A DNA stretch of 64,000 nt, from assembly GCF_022919575.1 (NCBI RefSeq), contig NZ_CP095071.1:310001-374000 (forward strand), given 5' to 3'. Below, piece by piece: positions 48,387-56,078 of this stretch (position 1 is the stretch's first letter; the number at the start of each line of letters is the position of its first letter). The DNA is from Gracilibacillus salinarum (GTDB taxonomy: Bacteria > Bacillota > Bacilli > Bacillales > Amphibacillaceae). The notes beneath the pieces are model-generated. The model searched no databases and had not been told where the DNA came from. It saw only the letters and a program-made list of their open reading frames with translations. A program made the position numbers and the translations under genes.

Positions 48387-49640
48387 GTGATCGACATCGA
48401 GAAAGTGTTATTGATGGCAATCATGCATCAACAAGATAAAGAAGAGAAATTTTATGATTCGTTACAAGAACTTGAAGCTCTTGTGAAAACAGCACAGGGA
48501 GCGGTAGTTGATAAAGTTGTCCAAAAACGTCCATCCCCTCACCGAAGATATTACGTTGGGGAAGGGAAACTAGAAGAGATGAAAACAATCATTGAAGAGA
48601 AAGAGATTGAACTGGTGATTGCGAATGAGGAATTATCCGGTGGACAAGCGAGAAATCTGCATGAAGAGTTAGACGTTCGTGTGATTGATCGCAGTCAGCT
48701 AATACTGGACATTTTTGCTGCAAGGGCACGCACGAAGGAAGGGAAACTGCAAGTAGAACTTGCGCAGTATACATATATGTTACCTAGGTTACACGGTCAA
48801 GGTGCAGCGCTATCAAGACTTGGTGGTGGTATTGGAACTAGAGGTCCAGGTGAAACGAAGCTAGAATCGGATCGTCGCCATATAAGGAACAGAATGGATG
48901 ATATAAAACGTCGATTAAAGCAAGTGGTCAATCAACGTGAACAATATCGGGAAAACCGCCGCAAGCAACAGCTTTTCCAGGTAGCTGTTGTCGGTTATAC
49001 CAACGCAGGAAAATCAACGTTATTTAATAATTTATCCAAAAGCGATTCTTTCCAGGAAGATCAGCTGTTTGCGACATTGGATCCATTATCAAGAAAAATG
49101 AAGCTACCTTCCCATTTTGAAGTACTGTTAACCGATACGGTTGGTTTTATTCAGGATTTACCTACCGCATTGATCGCTGCATTTCGCTCGACTTTGGAAG
49201 AAGTGCGTGAAGCAGATCTCATCTTGCATGTAATAGATGCCGCAGCTTCTAACCGTGATGATCATGAACGAACGGTATATCATCTGCTTCAAGAGCTTGC
49301 AGCTGATGATATACCGATGCTGACTGTTTATAATAAGAAAGATTTAATAGATGAGGAACACTTTGTACCATCATCTTTTCCTTATGTACTCATCAGTGCG
49401 CTGGAAGATGCCAGTATCCACACAATCAAACAAGAAACAGAAAAAATAATGAAAGAGCAATGGCAGTATTATCGTGGATTTATTCCGGAAGAGAATGCAA
49501 AAAGTTTAGCTAAAATCCGGCAGCATACCATTTTGGAGAAAGAAGAATACCACGAAACCAAAGAGGGATATGATGTGAGTGGCTATGTGGACCCACAGCA
49601 TCCGGTAATGAAAGAGATAAAGGAGTTTCACCAAGAATGA
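48387..49640 (+). CDS. hflX: GTPase HflX (YnbA)
   Basis: HflX is a ribosome-associated GTPase that splits stalled ribosomes. The 417-residue protein has the N-terminal HflX domain (KRPSPHRRYYVGEGKLEE, QLILDIFAARARTKEGKLQVELAQ), the Gly-rich GGGIGTRGPGETKLE linker and a G domain with GYTNAGKST, DTVGF and YNKKD. The start is uncertain: an in-frame stop lies directly upstream of the GTG at 48387, and its ribosome binding site is weak. Homology over the first residues favours this GTG over later starts at 48405-48414. Confidence 0.9.
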   Translation: MIDIEKVLLMAIMHQQDKEEKFYDSLQELEALVKTAQGAVVDKVVQKRPSPHRRYYVGEGKLEEMKTIIEEKEIELVIANEELSGGQARNLHEELDVRVIDRSQLILDIFAARARTKEGKLQVELAQYTYMLPRLHGQGAALSRLGGGIGTRGPGETKLESDRRHIRNRMDDIKRRLKQVVNQREQYRENRRKQQLFQVAVVGYTNAGKSTLFNNLSKSDSFQEDQLFATLDPLSRKMKLPSHFEVLLTDTVGFIQDLPTALIAAFRSTLEEVREADLILHVIDAAASNRDDHERTVYHLLQELAADDIPMLTVYNKKDLIDEEHFVPSSFPYVLISALEDASIHTIKQETEKIMKEQWQYYRGFIPEENAKSLAKIRQHTILEKEEYHETKEGYDVSGYVDPQHPVMKEIKEFHQE

Positions 49641-50800
49641 AAGATACTTTAATCAGGGAAGTCGAGAATAAAATTAACCCCGTATTGGAAAAGATAGAGG
49701 AGCGGGAGAACTATAATCAGGGCAAAGTGTTGGCAGCTTTTCAGGCTCACCAAGTGAGTGACAGTGATTTTAATCCAACCACAGGTTATGGCTATGATGA
49801 TTTCGGAAGAGATAAATTAGAAGCTGTTTATGCGAGTGTGTTTAAGGCTGAAGCTGGGCTGGTCAGACCCCAGATCACTTCTGGCACTCATGCGATCAGC
49901 ACTGCTTTATTCGGAGTATTGCGACCTGGCGATCAATTGCTTTATATCACAGGAAGTCCTTATGATACTTTACAAAAAGTAATTGGTCACAGTCAGCATG
50001 TCCCAGGTTCATTAACAGATTTCCATATCCAATATCAACATGCAGATTTGAAAGATGGGCATGTTGATATGGAACATGTTCGGGACCAAATATCAGATCG
50101 GACAAAGGTTGTCGCTTTGCAACGATCCAAAGGGTATGATGATAGGCCATCCATAACAATCGATGAAATGGAGGAAATCATTAAACAAGTAAGAGAAATA
50201 AAAGAAGATGTCATTATTTTCGTCGATAACTGCTATGGAGAATTTGTAGAATGTAAAGAACCAACCGAAATTGGCGCAGACCTCATTGCAGGATCTTTAA
50301 TAAAAAATCCAGGTGGTGGAATTGCCAGAATGGGCGGTTATATCGTTGGAAAAAATGAATACGTCGAAATGGCTGCACATCGTTTGACAGCACCTGGAAT
50401 TGGCAAGGAAGTGGGAGCAAGCATTGGTATGTTACAGGAAATGTATCAAGGGCTATTCTTAGCACCACATACTGTCAGCGAAGCATTACGTGGTGCGGTA
50501 TTTACCTCTTGTTATTTAAAAGAGCTCGGCTATATGACCACACCTGGTTATGATGAATTGCGTACTGATTTGATTCAATCCGTAACTTTCCAGACCGCTG
50601 AGCAAATGGTTGCATTTTGTCAGGAAATACAGCGGCAATCACCTGTTAATTCTCATGTTGTTCCATATCCAGCACCAATGCCGGGCTATGATGATGAAGT
50701 TATTATGGCTGCGGGTACATTTATTCAAGGTGCAAGCTTGGAATTAACGGCAGACGGTCCTATACGAGCGCCATACACAGCATTTGTTCAAGGGGGTTAA
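49637..50800 (+). CDS. ynbB: YnbB-like PLP-dependent protein (methionine gamma-lyase family / aluminium resistance protein)
   Basis: This 387-residue fold-type I PLP protein is of the YnbB family. A GTHAIS segment near residue 80, DNCYGEFVE and the probable Schiff-base lysine in GSLIKNPGGGIA fit the aminotransferase-like active site. Reactions of the family are poorly characterised. The ATG overlaps the hflX stop by 4 nt. Its place between hflX and glnR is conserved. The product is a little shorter than the roughly 420 residues I recall for B. subtilis. Confidence 0.85.
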   Translation: MKDTLIREVENKINPVLEKIEERENYNQGKVLAAFQAHQVSDSDFNPTTGYGYDDFGRDKLEAVYASVFKAEAGLVRPQITSGTHAISTALFGVLRPGDQLLYITGSPYDTLQKVIGHSQHVPGSLTDFHIQYQHADLKDGHVDMEHVRDQISDRTKVVALQRSKGYDDRPSITIDEMEEIIKQVREIKEDVIIFVDNCYGEFVECKEPTEIGADLIAGSLIKNPGGGIARMGGYIVGKNEYVEMAAHRLTAPGIGKEVGASIGMLQEMYQGLFLAPHTVSEALRGAVFTSCYLKELGYMTTPGYDELRTDLIQSVTFQTAEQMVAFCQEIQRQSPVNSHVVPYPAPMPGYDDEVIMAAGTFIQGASLELTADGPIRAPYTAFVQGG

Positions 50801-50870
50801 CGTATAATCATGTAAAGATTGCAGTCAGCAATGCTGCCAAGGCATTGCGAGATGAAAACTAAAATCTCTA

Positions 50871-50887
50871 TGTCAACTTACTTAACA
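50871..50887 (+). promoter_or_regulatory. GlnR/TnrA-type operator
   Basis: TGTCA-ACTTACT-TAACA matches the GlnR/TnrA consensus TGTnAn7TnACA exactly and sits just upstream of the glnRA promoter, consistent with nitrogen autoregulation. Confidence 0.75.
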
Positions 50888-50891
50888 TTGC

Positions 50892-50919
50892 TTGACACCA
50901 AATGTGCATGATGTATAAT
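50892..50919 (+). promoter_or_regulatory. Sigma-A promoter of glnRA
   Basis: Consensus TTGACA and TATAAT with a 16-bp spacer, 5 bp behind the GlnR site. Confidence 0.8.
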
Positions 50920-50954
50920 AGTATTATAGAAAACGAAAGGAAGGGGTGAAGGTT

Positions 50955-51350
50955 GTGAGCGAAATAGATAGACGTTCTATGCCCTTGTTTTCTATCGGCA
51001 TTGTCAAATCTCTAACTGATTTATCCGCGAGACAAATTCGTTATTATGAACAGCATCAGTTAATACATCCGTCCAGAACGGAGGGAAATCAACGACTTTT
51101 TTCATTTAATGATGTCGATCGTTTGTTAGAAATTAAAGAATTGATTGAAAAAGGTCTGAATCTGGCAGGTATTAAGCAAGTGTTGGAAATGAAAAAGATG
51201 CCAAAAACTGGCGAAAGCATACCAGAGGAAAAGAATTCCGAAATATCTGAAAAAGAATTACGGAAGATCCTACATAAAGAATTAATGGATGCTGGCCGAC
51301 TTGGTAAAACCTCGTTAAGACAGGGAGAATTATCACGATTCTTCCATTAA
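50955..51350 (+). CDS. glnR: MerR-family nitrogen repressor GlnR
   Basis: GlnR represses glnRA under nitrogen excess, sensing feedback-inhibited glutamine synthetase through its C-terminal tail. The 131-residue product has a MerR winged helix (RQIRYYEQHQLI ... EGNQRLFSFNDVDRL), and a tail ending in RQGELSRFFH. The GTG at 50955 gives the short N-terminus MSEIDRRSMPLF as in B. subtilis; a GTG at 50946 adds three residues. Confidence 0.96.
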   Translation: MSEIDRRSMPLFSIGIVKSLTDLSARQIRYYEQHQLIHPSRTEGNQRLFSFNDVDRLLEIKELIEKGLNLAGIKQVLEMKKMPKTGESIPEEKNSEISEKELRKILHKELMDAGRLGKTSLRQGELSRFFH

Positions 51351-51374
51351 AATAAAAAGGAGAGAGAAATAGCA

Positions 51375-52706
51375 ATGGGATTAACTAAAGAAGAAGTAAA
51401 GCAAAGAATCAAAGAGGAAAATGTAAAATTTATCCGTCTACAATTCACAGATTTACTAGGAACAATCAAAAATGTTGAGATTCCATTAAGCCAATTGGAT
51501 AAAGCATTAGATAACCAAATGGTGTTTGATGGCTCATCTATCGAAGGTTTCGTTCGTATCGAAGAATCAGATATGAAACTTCATCCAGATATTGATACAT
51601 TCGTTGTGTTCCCATGGACTTCTGAAAAAGGAAAAGTAGCACGTTTTATCTGTGATATCTATAATACAGATGGTACACCTTTTGAAGGTTGCCCACGCTA
51701 TAACCTGAAAAGAAACTTAAAAAGAGCAGAAGATTTAGGATTTACCGCGTTTAATATCGGTACAGAACCAGAATTCTTCTTATTTAAATTAGACGAGCAA
51801 GGAGAGCCAACTTTAGAATTGAATGATAAAGGTGGATACTTTGACCTTGCACCAACTGACCTTGGTGAAAACTGCCGTCGTGATATCGTATTAGAGTTAG
51901 AAGAGATGGGCTTTGAAATTGAAGCATCTCACCACGAAGTGGCACCTGGTCAGCATGAGATTGATTTCAAATATTCTGGTGCAGTAAAGCATGCAGATGA
52001 TATTCAAACATTTAAACTTGTAGTAAAAACTATTGCACGTAAACACGGTTTACACGCTACCTTTATGCCTAAACCATTATTCGGTGTGAACGGTTCGGGT
52101 ATGCACTGTAATATGTCATTATTCAAAGGGAAAACAAATACTTTCTTAGATGAAAATGGTCCATTACAATTAAGTGAAACAGCGTATCAGTTCATTGCTG
52201 GTATTATTAAACACGCGCTTTCTTTCACGGCTGTAACGAATCCTACCGTAAACTCTTACAAACGTTTAGTACCAGGATACGAAGCACCTTGTTACGTAGC
52301 ATGGTCTGGATCTAACCGTAGTCCATTAATTCGTGTACCAGCTTCTCGTGGCTTAAGTACTCGTGTTGAGGTACGTAGTGTTGACCCATCTGCGAATCCA
52401 TACTTAGCACTATCTGTGTTATTAGCTTCTGGTTTAGATGGTATCGAAAATCAATTAGAAGCACCTAAAGCAGTGGACCGCAATATCTATGTAATGGATA
52501 AAGAAGAGCGTGAAGCTAATGGTGTTCAAGATTTACCAGCAACACTAGCTGACGCCTTAGATCTATTAAAAACAGATGAAACAATCATTGAAGCGCTTGG
52601 AGAGCACTTATTCGAGCACTTTATTGAATCTAAAGAAATTGAGTGGGATATGTTCCGTACGCAAGTACACCCTTGGGAAAGAGAACAATATATCCAGTCT
52701 TATTAA
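51375..52706 (+). CDS. glnA: Glutamine synthetase (type I-alpha)
   Basis: GlnA makes glutamine from glutamate and ammonia and in Bacillus also relays nitrogen status to GlnR and TnrA. The 443-residue protein carries the N-terminal DGSSIEGF loop, [28 protein letters not shown] and SANPYLALS motifs, and lacks the adenylylation-type insertion of GS-I beta. AAAAGGAGAGAG precedes the ATG. A prophage is integrated just after its terminator. Confidence 0.98.
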   Translation: MGLTKEEVKQRIKEENVKFIRLQFTDLLGTIKNVEIPLSQLDKALDNQMVFDGSSIEGFVRIEESDMKLHPDIDTFVVFPWTSEKGKVARFICDIYNTDGTPFEGCPRYNLKRNLKRAEDLGFTAFNIGTEPEFFLFKLDEQGEPTLELNDKGGYFDLAPTDLGENCRRDIVLELEEMGFEIEASHHEVAPGQHEIDFKYSGAVKHADDIQTFKLVVKTIARKHGLHATFMPKPLFGVNGSGMHCNMSLFKGKTNTFLDENGPLQLSETAYQFIAGIIKHALSFTAVTNPTVNSYKRLVPGYEAPCYVAWSGSNRSPLIRVPASRGLSTRVEVRSVDPSANPYLALSVLLASGLDGIENQLEAPKAVDRNIYVMDKEEREANGVQDLPATLADALDLLKTDETIIEALGEHLFEHFIESKEIEWDMFRTQVHPWEREQYIQSY

Positions 52707-52713
52707 TAAGCAG

Positions 52714-52750
52714 AAACCCTTGGCACTGTTGGTGTCGGGGGTTTTTCTTT
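52714..52750 (+). terminator. glnRA terminator
   Basis: AAACCCTTGGCAC pairs, with some G-T pairs, with GTGTCGGGGGTTT, followed by a T-rich tract. It marks the host/prophage border region. Confidence 0.85.
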
Positions 52751-52777
52751 TACTATTGAAAGTAGTTAATTTTAAGT

Positions 52778-52807
52778 CACCCACAACCACACCCACGAAA
52801 CACCCAC
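52778..52807. repeat. Three CACCCAC repeats beside the integrase
   Basis: CACCCAC occurs at 52778, 52790 and 52801, that is at 12 and 11 bp steps, close to one helical turn, immediately after the integrase gene at the presumed phage end. They resemble arm-type integrase binding repeats. Function is inference. Confidence 0.5.
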
Positions 52808-52812
52808 AAAAA

Positions 52813-53967
52813 TTAATCATCATTCGAAAATGTGATTTGATTAAAATAATATTCATATTTAGCCATTGATTTTTCGTCGAGACGCTTAGAAATATGTGAA
52901 TACACATCAGCTGTTACTTGATAGCTTCCGTGCCCTAATCTTTCCTGGATAAATTTCATATCAGTTCCTGATTCTAATAGCAATACGGCATGTGTATGTC
53001 TTAAGGAATGGATCGGCAAGTTAGAAATACCTGCTTGCTTGAGAATTCTCCTAAAGGCATTAAACAAACTAGATTTAGGCATTATATATCCATCATCACG
53101 GCAAAAAACTAAATTTAGGTCGTGGCGATATATATCATTTAAATTCTGTTTGTTTTTATTTTGCCATTTTAAATGATCCTTTAACTGGTTAATGGTATTA
53201 TTTGTTATTGAGATGGTTCTCTTAGAACGGAATGTTTTAGGATCTCCAAACAATTCCTCATCCGATTCGGCTTGAAAATCTAAAGTCTTGTTTACCGATA
53301 TAGTCTTTTCCTTGAAGTTAATGTCAGACCATTGTAATGCTGCAACTTCTCCTTTTCTCATGCCGGTGTCTATCATGAATGAAAAGTAAAACCAAAATGT
53401 ATAACCGTATTGAAAAGAGGTTTTTAAGAATGTAGGTATCTCTGTCGAGTCAATAAATTTAATTTGTCGCTCTTTTTCTTTACCCTTAATGACAGCACCA
53501 ATTGTCGGATTATGGTCAATCATGTTTAGTTGCAAAGCTTTTTCCATAGCATTTCGCATTGTGCCGTGTACTATTTCGATAGTTCTTTTACTGTATTCTT
53601 TATCGTGCAATGAATTTAAGAATTGTTGATACATTGTAGGTTTCAACGACTTCATATCGATGCTTTTAAAATAAGGGATAATTTGTTTTTCAATATTTCT
53701 CTTGTGTAGATCAAACGTATTTTTTCGAACTACACCATTTTTATATTCTTCCAACCAGTTATTAAGAAATTCTTTAAGAGTAATATTTTGACTAGCTAAC
53801 TCAAAGTTATTTAATAGCTGGTCCTCAACTTCCTGAGCCTCGAATCTAGCTTCCGGTTTTGTCTTAAATCCTCTTTTTGATTTTTCTTTATACTTTTTAG
53901 TAATTGGATCTTGGTACTTAATTCTGTATTCCCAAGAACCATTATGCTTTCTGTAGCTTATTCCCAT
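52813..53967 (-). CDS. int: Phage tyrosine integrase
   Basis: This 384-residue tyrosine recombinase has an N-terminal AP2-like arm-binding domain (SWEYRIKYQDPITKKYKEKSK), a SAM-like core-binding domain (about 60-160) and a catalytic domain with the first Arg in GMRKGEVAALQW, the HxLRH box as HSLRHTHA, and the nucleophile Tyr in TADVYSHI. The ATG at 53967 has GAAGGGAG upstream. It is transcribed away from the rest of the phage, beside the predicted attachment site. Confidence 0.95.
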   Translation of the reverse strand: MGISYRKHNGSWEYRIKYQDPITKKYKEKSKRGFKTKPEARFEAQEVEDQLLNNFELASQNITLKEFLNNWLEEYKNGVVRKNTFDLHKRNIEKQIIPYFKSIDMKSLKPTMYQQFLNSLHDKEYSKRTIEIVHGTMRNAMEKALQLNMIDHNPTIGAVIKGKEKERQIKFIDSTEIPTFLKTSFQYGYTFWFYFSFMIDTGMRKGEVAALQWSDINFKEKTISVNKTLDFQAESDEELFGDPKTFRSKRTISITNNTINQLKDHLKWQNKNKQNLNDIYRHDLNLVFCRDDGYIMPKSSLFNAFRRILKQAGISNLPIHSLRHTHAVLLLESGTDMKFIQERLGHGSYQVTADVYSHISKRLDEKSMAKYEYYFNQITFSNDD

Positions 53968-54044
53968 GCAAATTTCTCCCTTCTAATAGTGGTAAAAGGC
54001 AATCTTTTTTCTCACCTCCTTATAATAAGAATGTTTGTTCTGTT

Positions 54045-54461
54045 TTAATCGCAAAAATTTTTATAAACCAGTTGCTCAGAGATGCCGTATGTCTCAGTAG
54101 CTTCCCGTAGAGTCACAATTTGATCACCACCTTGGTTAAATAACAATTCAATTGCAAATTCATTTGCCTCTTGTTCTATTTTGTCTGTTGAGTAAAATGT
54201 ATTTGCTTTCAAAAAAGCTGTATTATGTTCAGGATGTTGAAGAGCATGTCCTAATTCATGACAGCAAGTAAATATTTGTTGTTCTCGTGGTGAACTTTCA
54301 TTGATGTGGATAACTTTACAACGATGAGTCTTGCTATAGTAACCTAATATACTCCCTAATTGCTCATATACAATTTGTATACCTAATTCTTCTGCAATTT
54401 TAAAAGGGTTATTAGTATTATGTTTTTTAACTAATTGATCCACTCTTTCTTTAATAAACAT
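54045..54461 (-). CDS. ImmA/IrrE family metallo-endopeptidase
   Basis: This 138-residue protein has the zinc motif HELGH near residue 69 and the following EQEANEFA helix supplying the third ligand. In ICEBs1 and related phages such proteases cleave the neighbouring repressor on DNA damage or cell signalling. It lies 17 nt downstream of the repressor gene, so the two likely form a repressor/anti-repressor-protease pair. Confidence 0.9.
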   Translation of the reverse strand: MFIKERVDQLVKKHNTNNPFKIAEELGIQIVYEQLGSILGYYSKTHRCKVIHINESSPREQQIFTCCHELGHALQHPEHNTAFLKANTFYSTDKIEQEANEFAIELLFNQGGDQIVTLREATETYGISEQLVYKNFCD

Positions 54462-54478
54462 AGAGGTTTCACCACGCT

Positions 54479-54904
54479 TTATTTTCGGTAGTCTTTTCTA
54501 GTGAATTTCTGTTTAGCCATTCGTTTCGTAAGACGTAATGTATTTGCCCAAGATTGGATTAGTAACTCTCTATCCTCCTCATTTAATTCTTCTAACACTC
54601 TACCATCAAATGCTGCGAAGGCACTATCAACATCTTCACCATCAATTATTTTTTTGAGCTCTCTTTGGATAGCTTGTTCGTCCTTTTCAGTAAGATCATA
54701 GTAACGCTTTTTGTCTGTACGTCCTAATAAGTAATCAGTACTTACGTCGAAGTAGTCAGCTACTTTCTCTAACGTTTCTGTTTTTGGGTTTTGTTTCTTC
54801 CATTTATAAAGTGAGTTTCTTCCGAATCCTATCTTTTCTTCTAATTCAACAATAGACATTCCTTGCTCATCGCAAAGTTTTTTTACTCTTTCAAATACTG
54901 TCAT
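54479..54904 (-). CDS. CI-like phage repressor (XRE family)
   Basis: This 141-residue protein has an N-terminal HTH of the XRE family (SIVELEEKIGFGRNSLYKWK, then TLEKVADYFDVSTDYLLGRTD) and a helical C-terminal part without the LexA-type autoprotease motif. That agrees with inactivation by the adjacent ImmA-like protease rather than by RecA. The ATG at 54904 is preferred because AGGATGG precedes it; an ATG nine bases upstream is also possible. Repressor-type inverted repeats lie just upstream. Confidence 0.9.
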   Translation of the reverse strand: MTVFERVKKLCDEQGMSIVELEEKIGFGRNSLYKWKKQNPKTETLEKVADYFDVSTDYLLGRTDKKRYYDLTEKDEQAIQRELKKIIDGEDVDSAFAAFDGRVLEELNEEDRELLIQSWANTLRLTKRMAKQKFTRKDYRK

Positions 54905-54940
54905 ATCAACCATCCTAGCTACTTACAACAAAATATATTG

Positions 54941-54989
54941 TCTAATTGGATAGAATCGTGTTGACATCTATCTAATTGTCTAATATACT
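54941..54989 (+). promoter_or_regulatory. Rightward early promoter pR with operators O1 and O2
   Basis: TTGACA (54961-54966) and TATACT (54984-54989) are 17 bp apart and read rightward. O1 TCTAATTGGATAGA (54941-54954) lies just upstream, and O2 TCTATCTAATTGTCTA (54967-54982) fills the spacer. Both share the TCTAT(C/T)/GGATAGA half-site with O3 at 55121. Binding by the adjacent repressor is inference. Confidence 0.65.
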
Positions 54990-55073
54990 CTAGGTAAGCT
55001 ATTTGATTAGCAAGAAAGACAATAAAAAATACGACCTATCTAAATGCAATTTTTGACGCTGGGGAGCTGATAA

Positions 55074-55130
55074 ATGCATTATTACAGGCTTTTTAAAGTC
55101 TTATTTAGCTATGTTTGTATTCTATCCTAA
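55074..55130 (+). CDS. Possible 18-residue peptide in the switch region
   Basis: ATG at 55074 is preceded by GGGGAG at a spacing of about 8 nt and reads MHYYRLFKVLFSYVCILS, a short hydrophobic peptide; its stop lies in operator O3. It would be the first frame translated from pR. There is no homology basis; a chance frame cannot be excluded. Confidence 0.25.
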   Translation: MHYYRLFKVLFSYVCILS

Positions 55131-55147
55131 TGGATAGATTAAGTCAA
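55119..55147 (-). promoter_or_regulatory. Leftward promoter with operator O3 in its spacer
   Basis: On the minus strand TTGACT (55147-55142) and TAGAAT (55124-55119) are 17 bp apart. A perfect inverted repeat TCTATCC-taat-GGATAGA (55121-55138) occupies the spacer and -10. It faces the rightward promoter about 130 bp away and could transcribe the repressor block with a leader of about 200 nt. Confidence 0.6.
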
Positions 55148-55180
55148 TACTTTTAGCTAATTTTATAGCTTAATTTAAAA

Positions 55181-55300
55181 CACTCACACCTGAGCACCAT
55201 CATTCGAACGAGCGGAGTACGCCAGAACCTATCAGTAAGATAGCGAGCGACGCCAATAGGTCACGCAAAGACTTCAAATGTTGGTTCTTGGGTGTGAGTG
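55181..55300 (+). ncRNA. Candidate structured phage RNA in an early leader
   Basis: CACTCACACC (55181-55190) pairs perfectly with GGTGTGAGTG (55291-55300), closing a 120-nt domain. Inside, AGAACC (55224-55229) pairs with GGTTCT (55283-55288), and small hairpins form from GCG/CGC (55212-55222), TATC/GATA (55230-55242), GCG/CGC (55243-55253) and AGGTC/GACTT. GC content is clearly above the flanks. It lies downstream of pR and ends 3 nt before the ribosome binding site of the next gene, so it may be a cis-acting leader or an independent small RNA. Confidence 0.55.
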
Positions 55301-55319
55301 GATAAAGGAGGGTTGAATA

Positions 55320-55517
55320 GTGGAGAAAAAAGAACCCCCACATGATATTGGCGTATCAGGCGAGGGAGAAGTAAAAACAAATGAGACTCCACAAACACCA
55401 ATAACTATCTTAGAAATAATGTTTAACGCATTAGATAGAAAATTAGACAGAGTTTTATTTGGTATGAAAATGGTTGTGATATTTCTCATAGTGGAGTTTT
55501 TCATTATATTGATTTAA
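55320..55517 (+). CDS. Small phage membrane protein
   Basis: This 65-residue protein starts with GTG at 55320 behind AAAGGAGGG. The first 35 residues are polar with a GEGE segment and prolines; residues 47-65 are a single hydrophobic helix (MVVIFLIVEFFIILI) reaching the C-terminus. No family was recognised. It is directly downstream of the structured RNA and ends against a convergent gene with no gap. Confidence 0.65.
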   Translation: MEKKEPPHDIGVSGEGEVKTNETPQTPITILEIMFNALDRKLDRVLFGMKMVVIFLIVEFFIILI

Positions 55518-56045
55518 TTAATTTAAAGCTTGGAATATCCCATCAATAAAAGTCCGGATTTCTTGAGCATAAGCAGAAATTAAAATTGTAGCTAGCCATG
55601 CGATACAACTAAATAAGAAAGAAGGGAACTTTTTAAACTCATAGCTAACTAAAAAACCAAACACATTAGCAGGTATAAAAAACAAATCTTTTATGAAATA
55701 TTTCGGGTTAAGGTATTTTTTAGCCATATAAGAATTGTTATTAAAAGCTTCGTGAAGCTTTATGAAAGCATGATGAATTGTCCTTTCGTCTTCAAAGTCT
55801 TTATATGAAGGGGAGATCCGAAATATATTGCCTAGTAAATCATCACTCAATGGTTTATTTCTAGCAATTGCATCAAAAGATTGCATTTTATCTTCACGAC
55901 TGGATGCTTGTTTATAAGAATTATAGAGATTGAGCAAATAATTTATTCGTGAGTTTTTCCAAATCAATTTTATAGATTTTCTAAGATACAAAAAAATAAT
56001 TAACAAAATAACTAGAAATGTAGTAATAAAATTCACCTCCCTCAT
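55518..56045 (-). CDS. Two-span membrane protein of unknown function (moron-like)
   Basis: This product of about 175 residues runs opposite to the early genes. It has an N-terminal membrane helix (about residues 7-22), a charged middle of about 100 residues (KASSREDKMQSFD, DFEDERTIHHAFIKLHEAF) and a C-terminal helix (FLFSCIAWLATILISAYA). No family was recognised. The start is uncertain: an ATG at 56045 is followed by GAGGGAGGTG inside codons 2-4, and a longer frame starts at 56078. An extended -10 box lies just upstream, so it may be expressed in the lysogen. A superinfection-exclusion role is only a guess. Confidence 0.6.
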   Translation of the reverse strand: MREVNFITTFLVILLIIFLYLRKSIKLIWKNSRINYLLNLYNSYKQASSREDKMQSFDAIARNKPLSDDLLGNIFRISPSYKDFEDERTIHHAFIKLHEAFNNNSYMAKKYLNPKYFIKDLFFIPANVFGFLVSYEFKKFPSFLFSCIAWLATILISAYAQEIRTFIDGIFQALN

Positions 56046-56051
56046 AGGGAG

Positions 56052-56060
56052 ATTATACCA
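56052..56060 (-). promoter_or_regulatory. Extended -10 promoter of the leftward membrane protein gene
   Basis: On the minus strand TGG-TATAAT lies 6-14 bp before the ATG at 56045, within the leader of the antirepressor gene. Transcription would begin at or very near the proposed ATG, which raises doubt about that start codon. Confidence 0.5.
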
Positions 56061-56078
56061 AAAGAAAGGAAGGATCAC

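Noticed and set aside
53958..54002. Possible 14-residue leader peptide before the integrase, with AAGGAGGTG upstream
   Set aside because: Spacing from the ribosome binding site to the TTG is too long, and the frame is too short to judge.
54501..54701. Plus-strand open frame of 66 codons opposite the repressor gene
   Set aside because: It is a serine-rich shadow of the repressor gene on the other strand.
54990..55073. Arbitrium-type signalling peptide gene in the switch region
   Set aside because: No AimR-like receptor gene exists here, and the short frames lack a signal peptide of the expected kind.
55181..55300. Retron-type msr/msd RNA, suggested by the closing inverted repeat
   Set aside because: No reverse transcriptase or retron accessory gene is present nearby.
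55274..55504. Minus-strand open frame of 76 codons across the small membrane protein gene
   Set aside because: No ribosome binding site, and it is opposite a frame with a strong one and a clear membrane helix.
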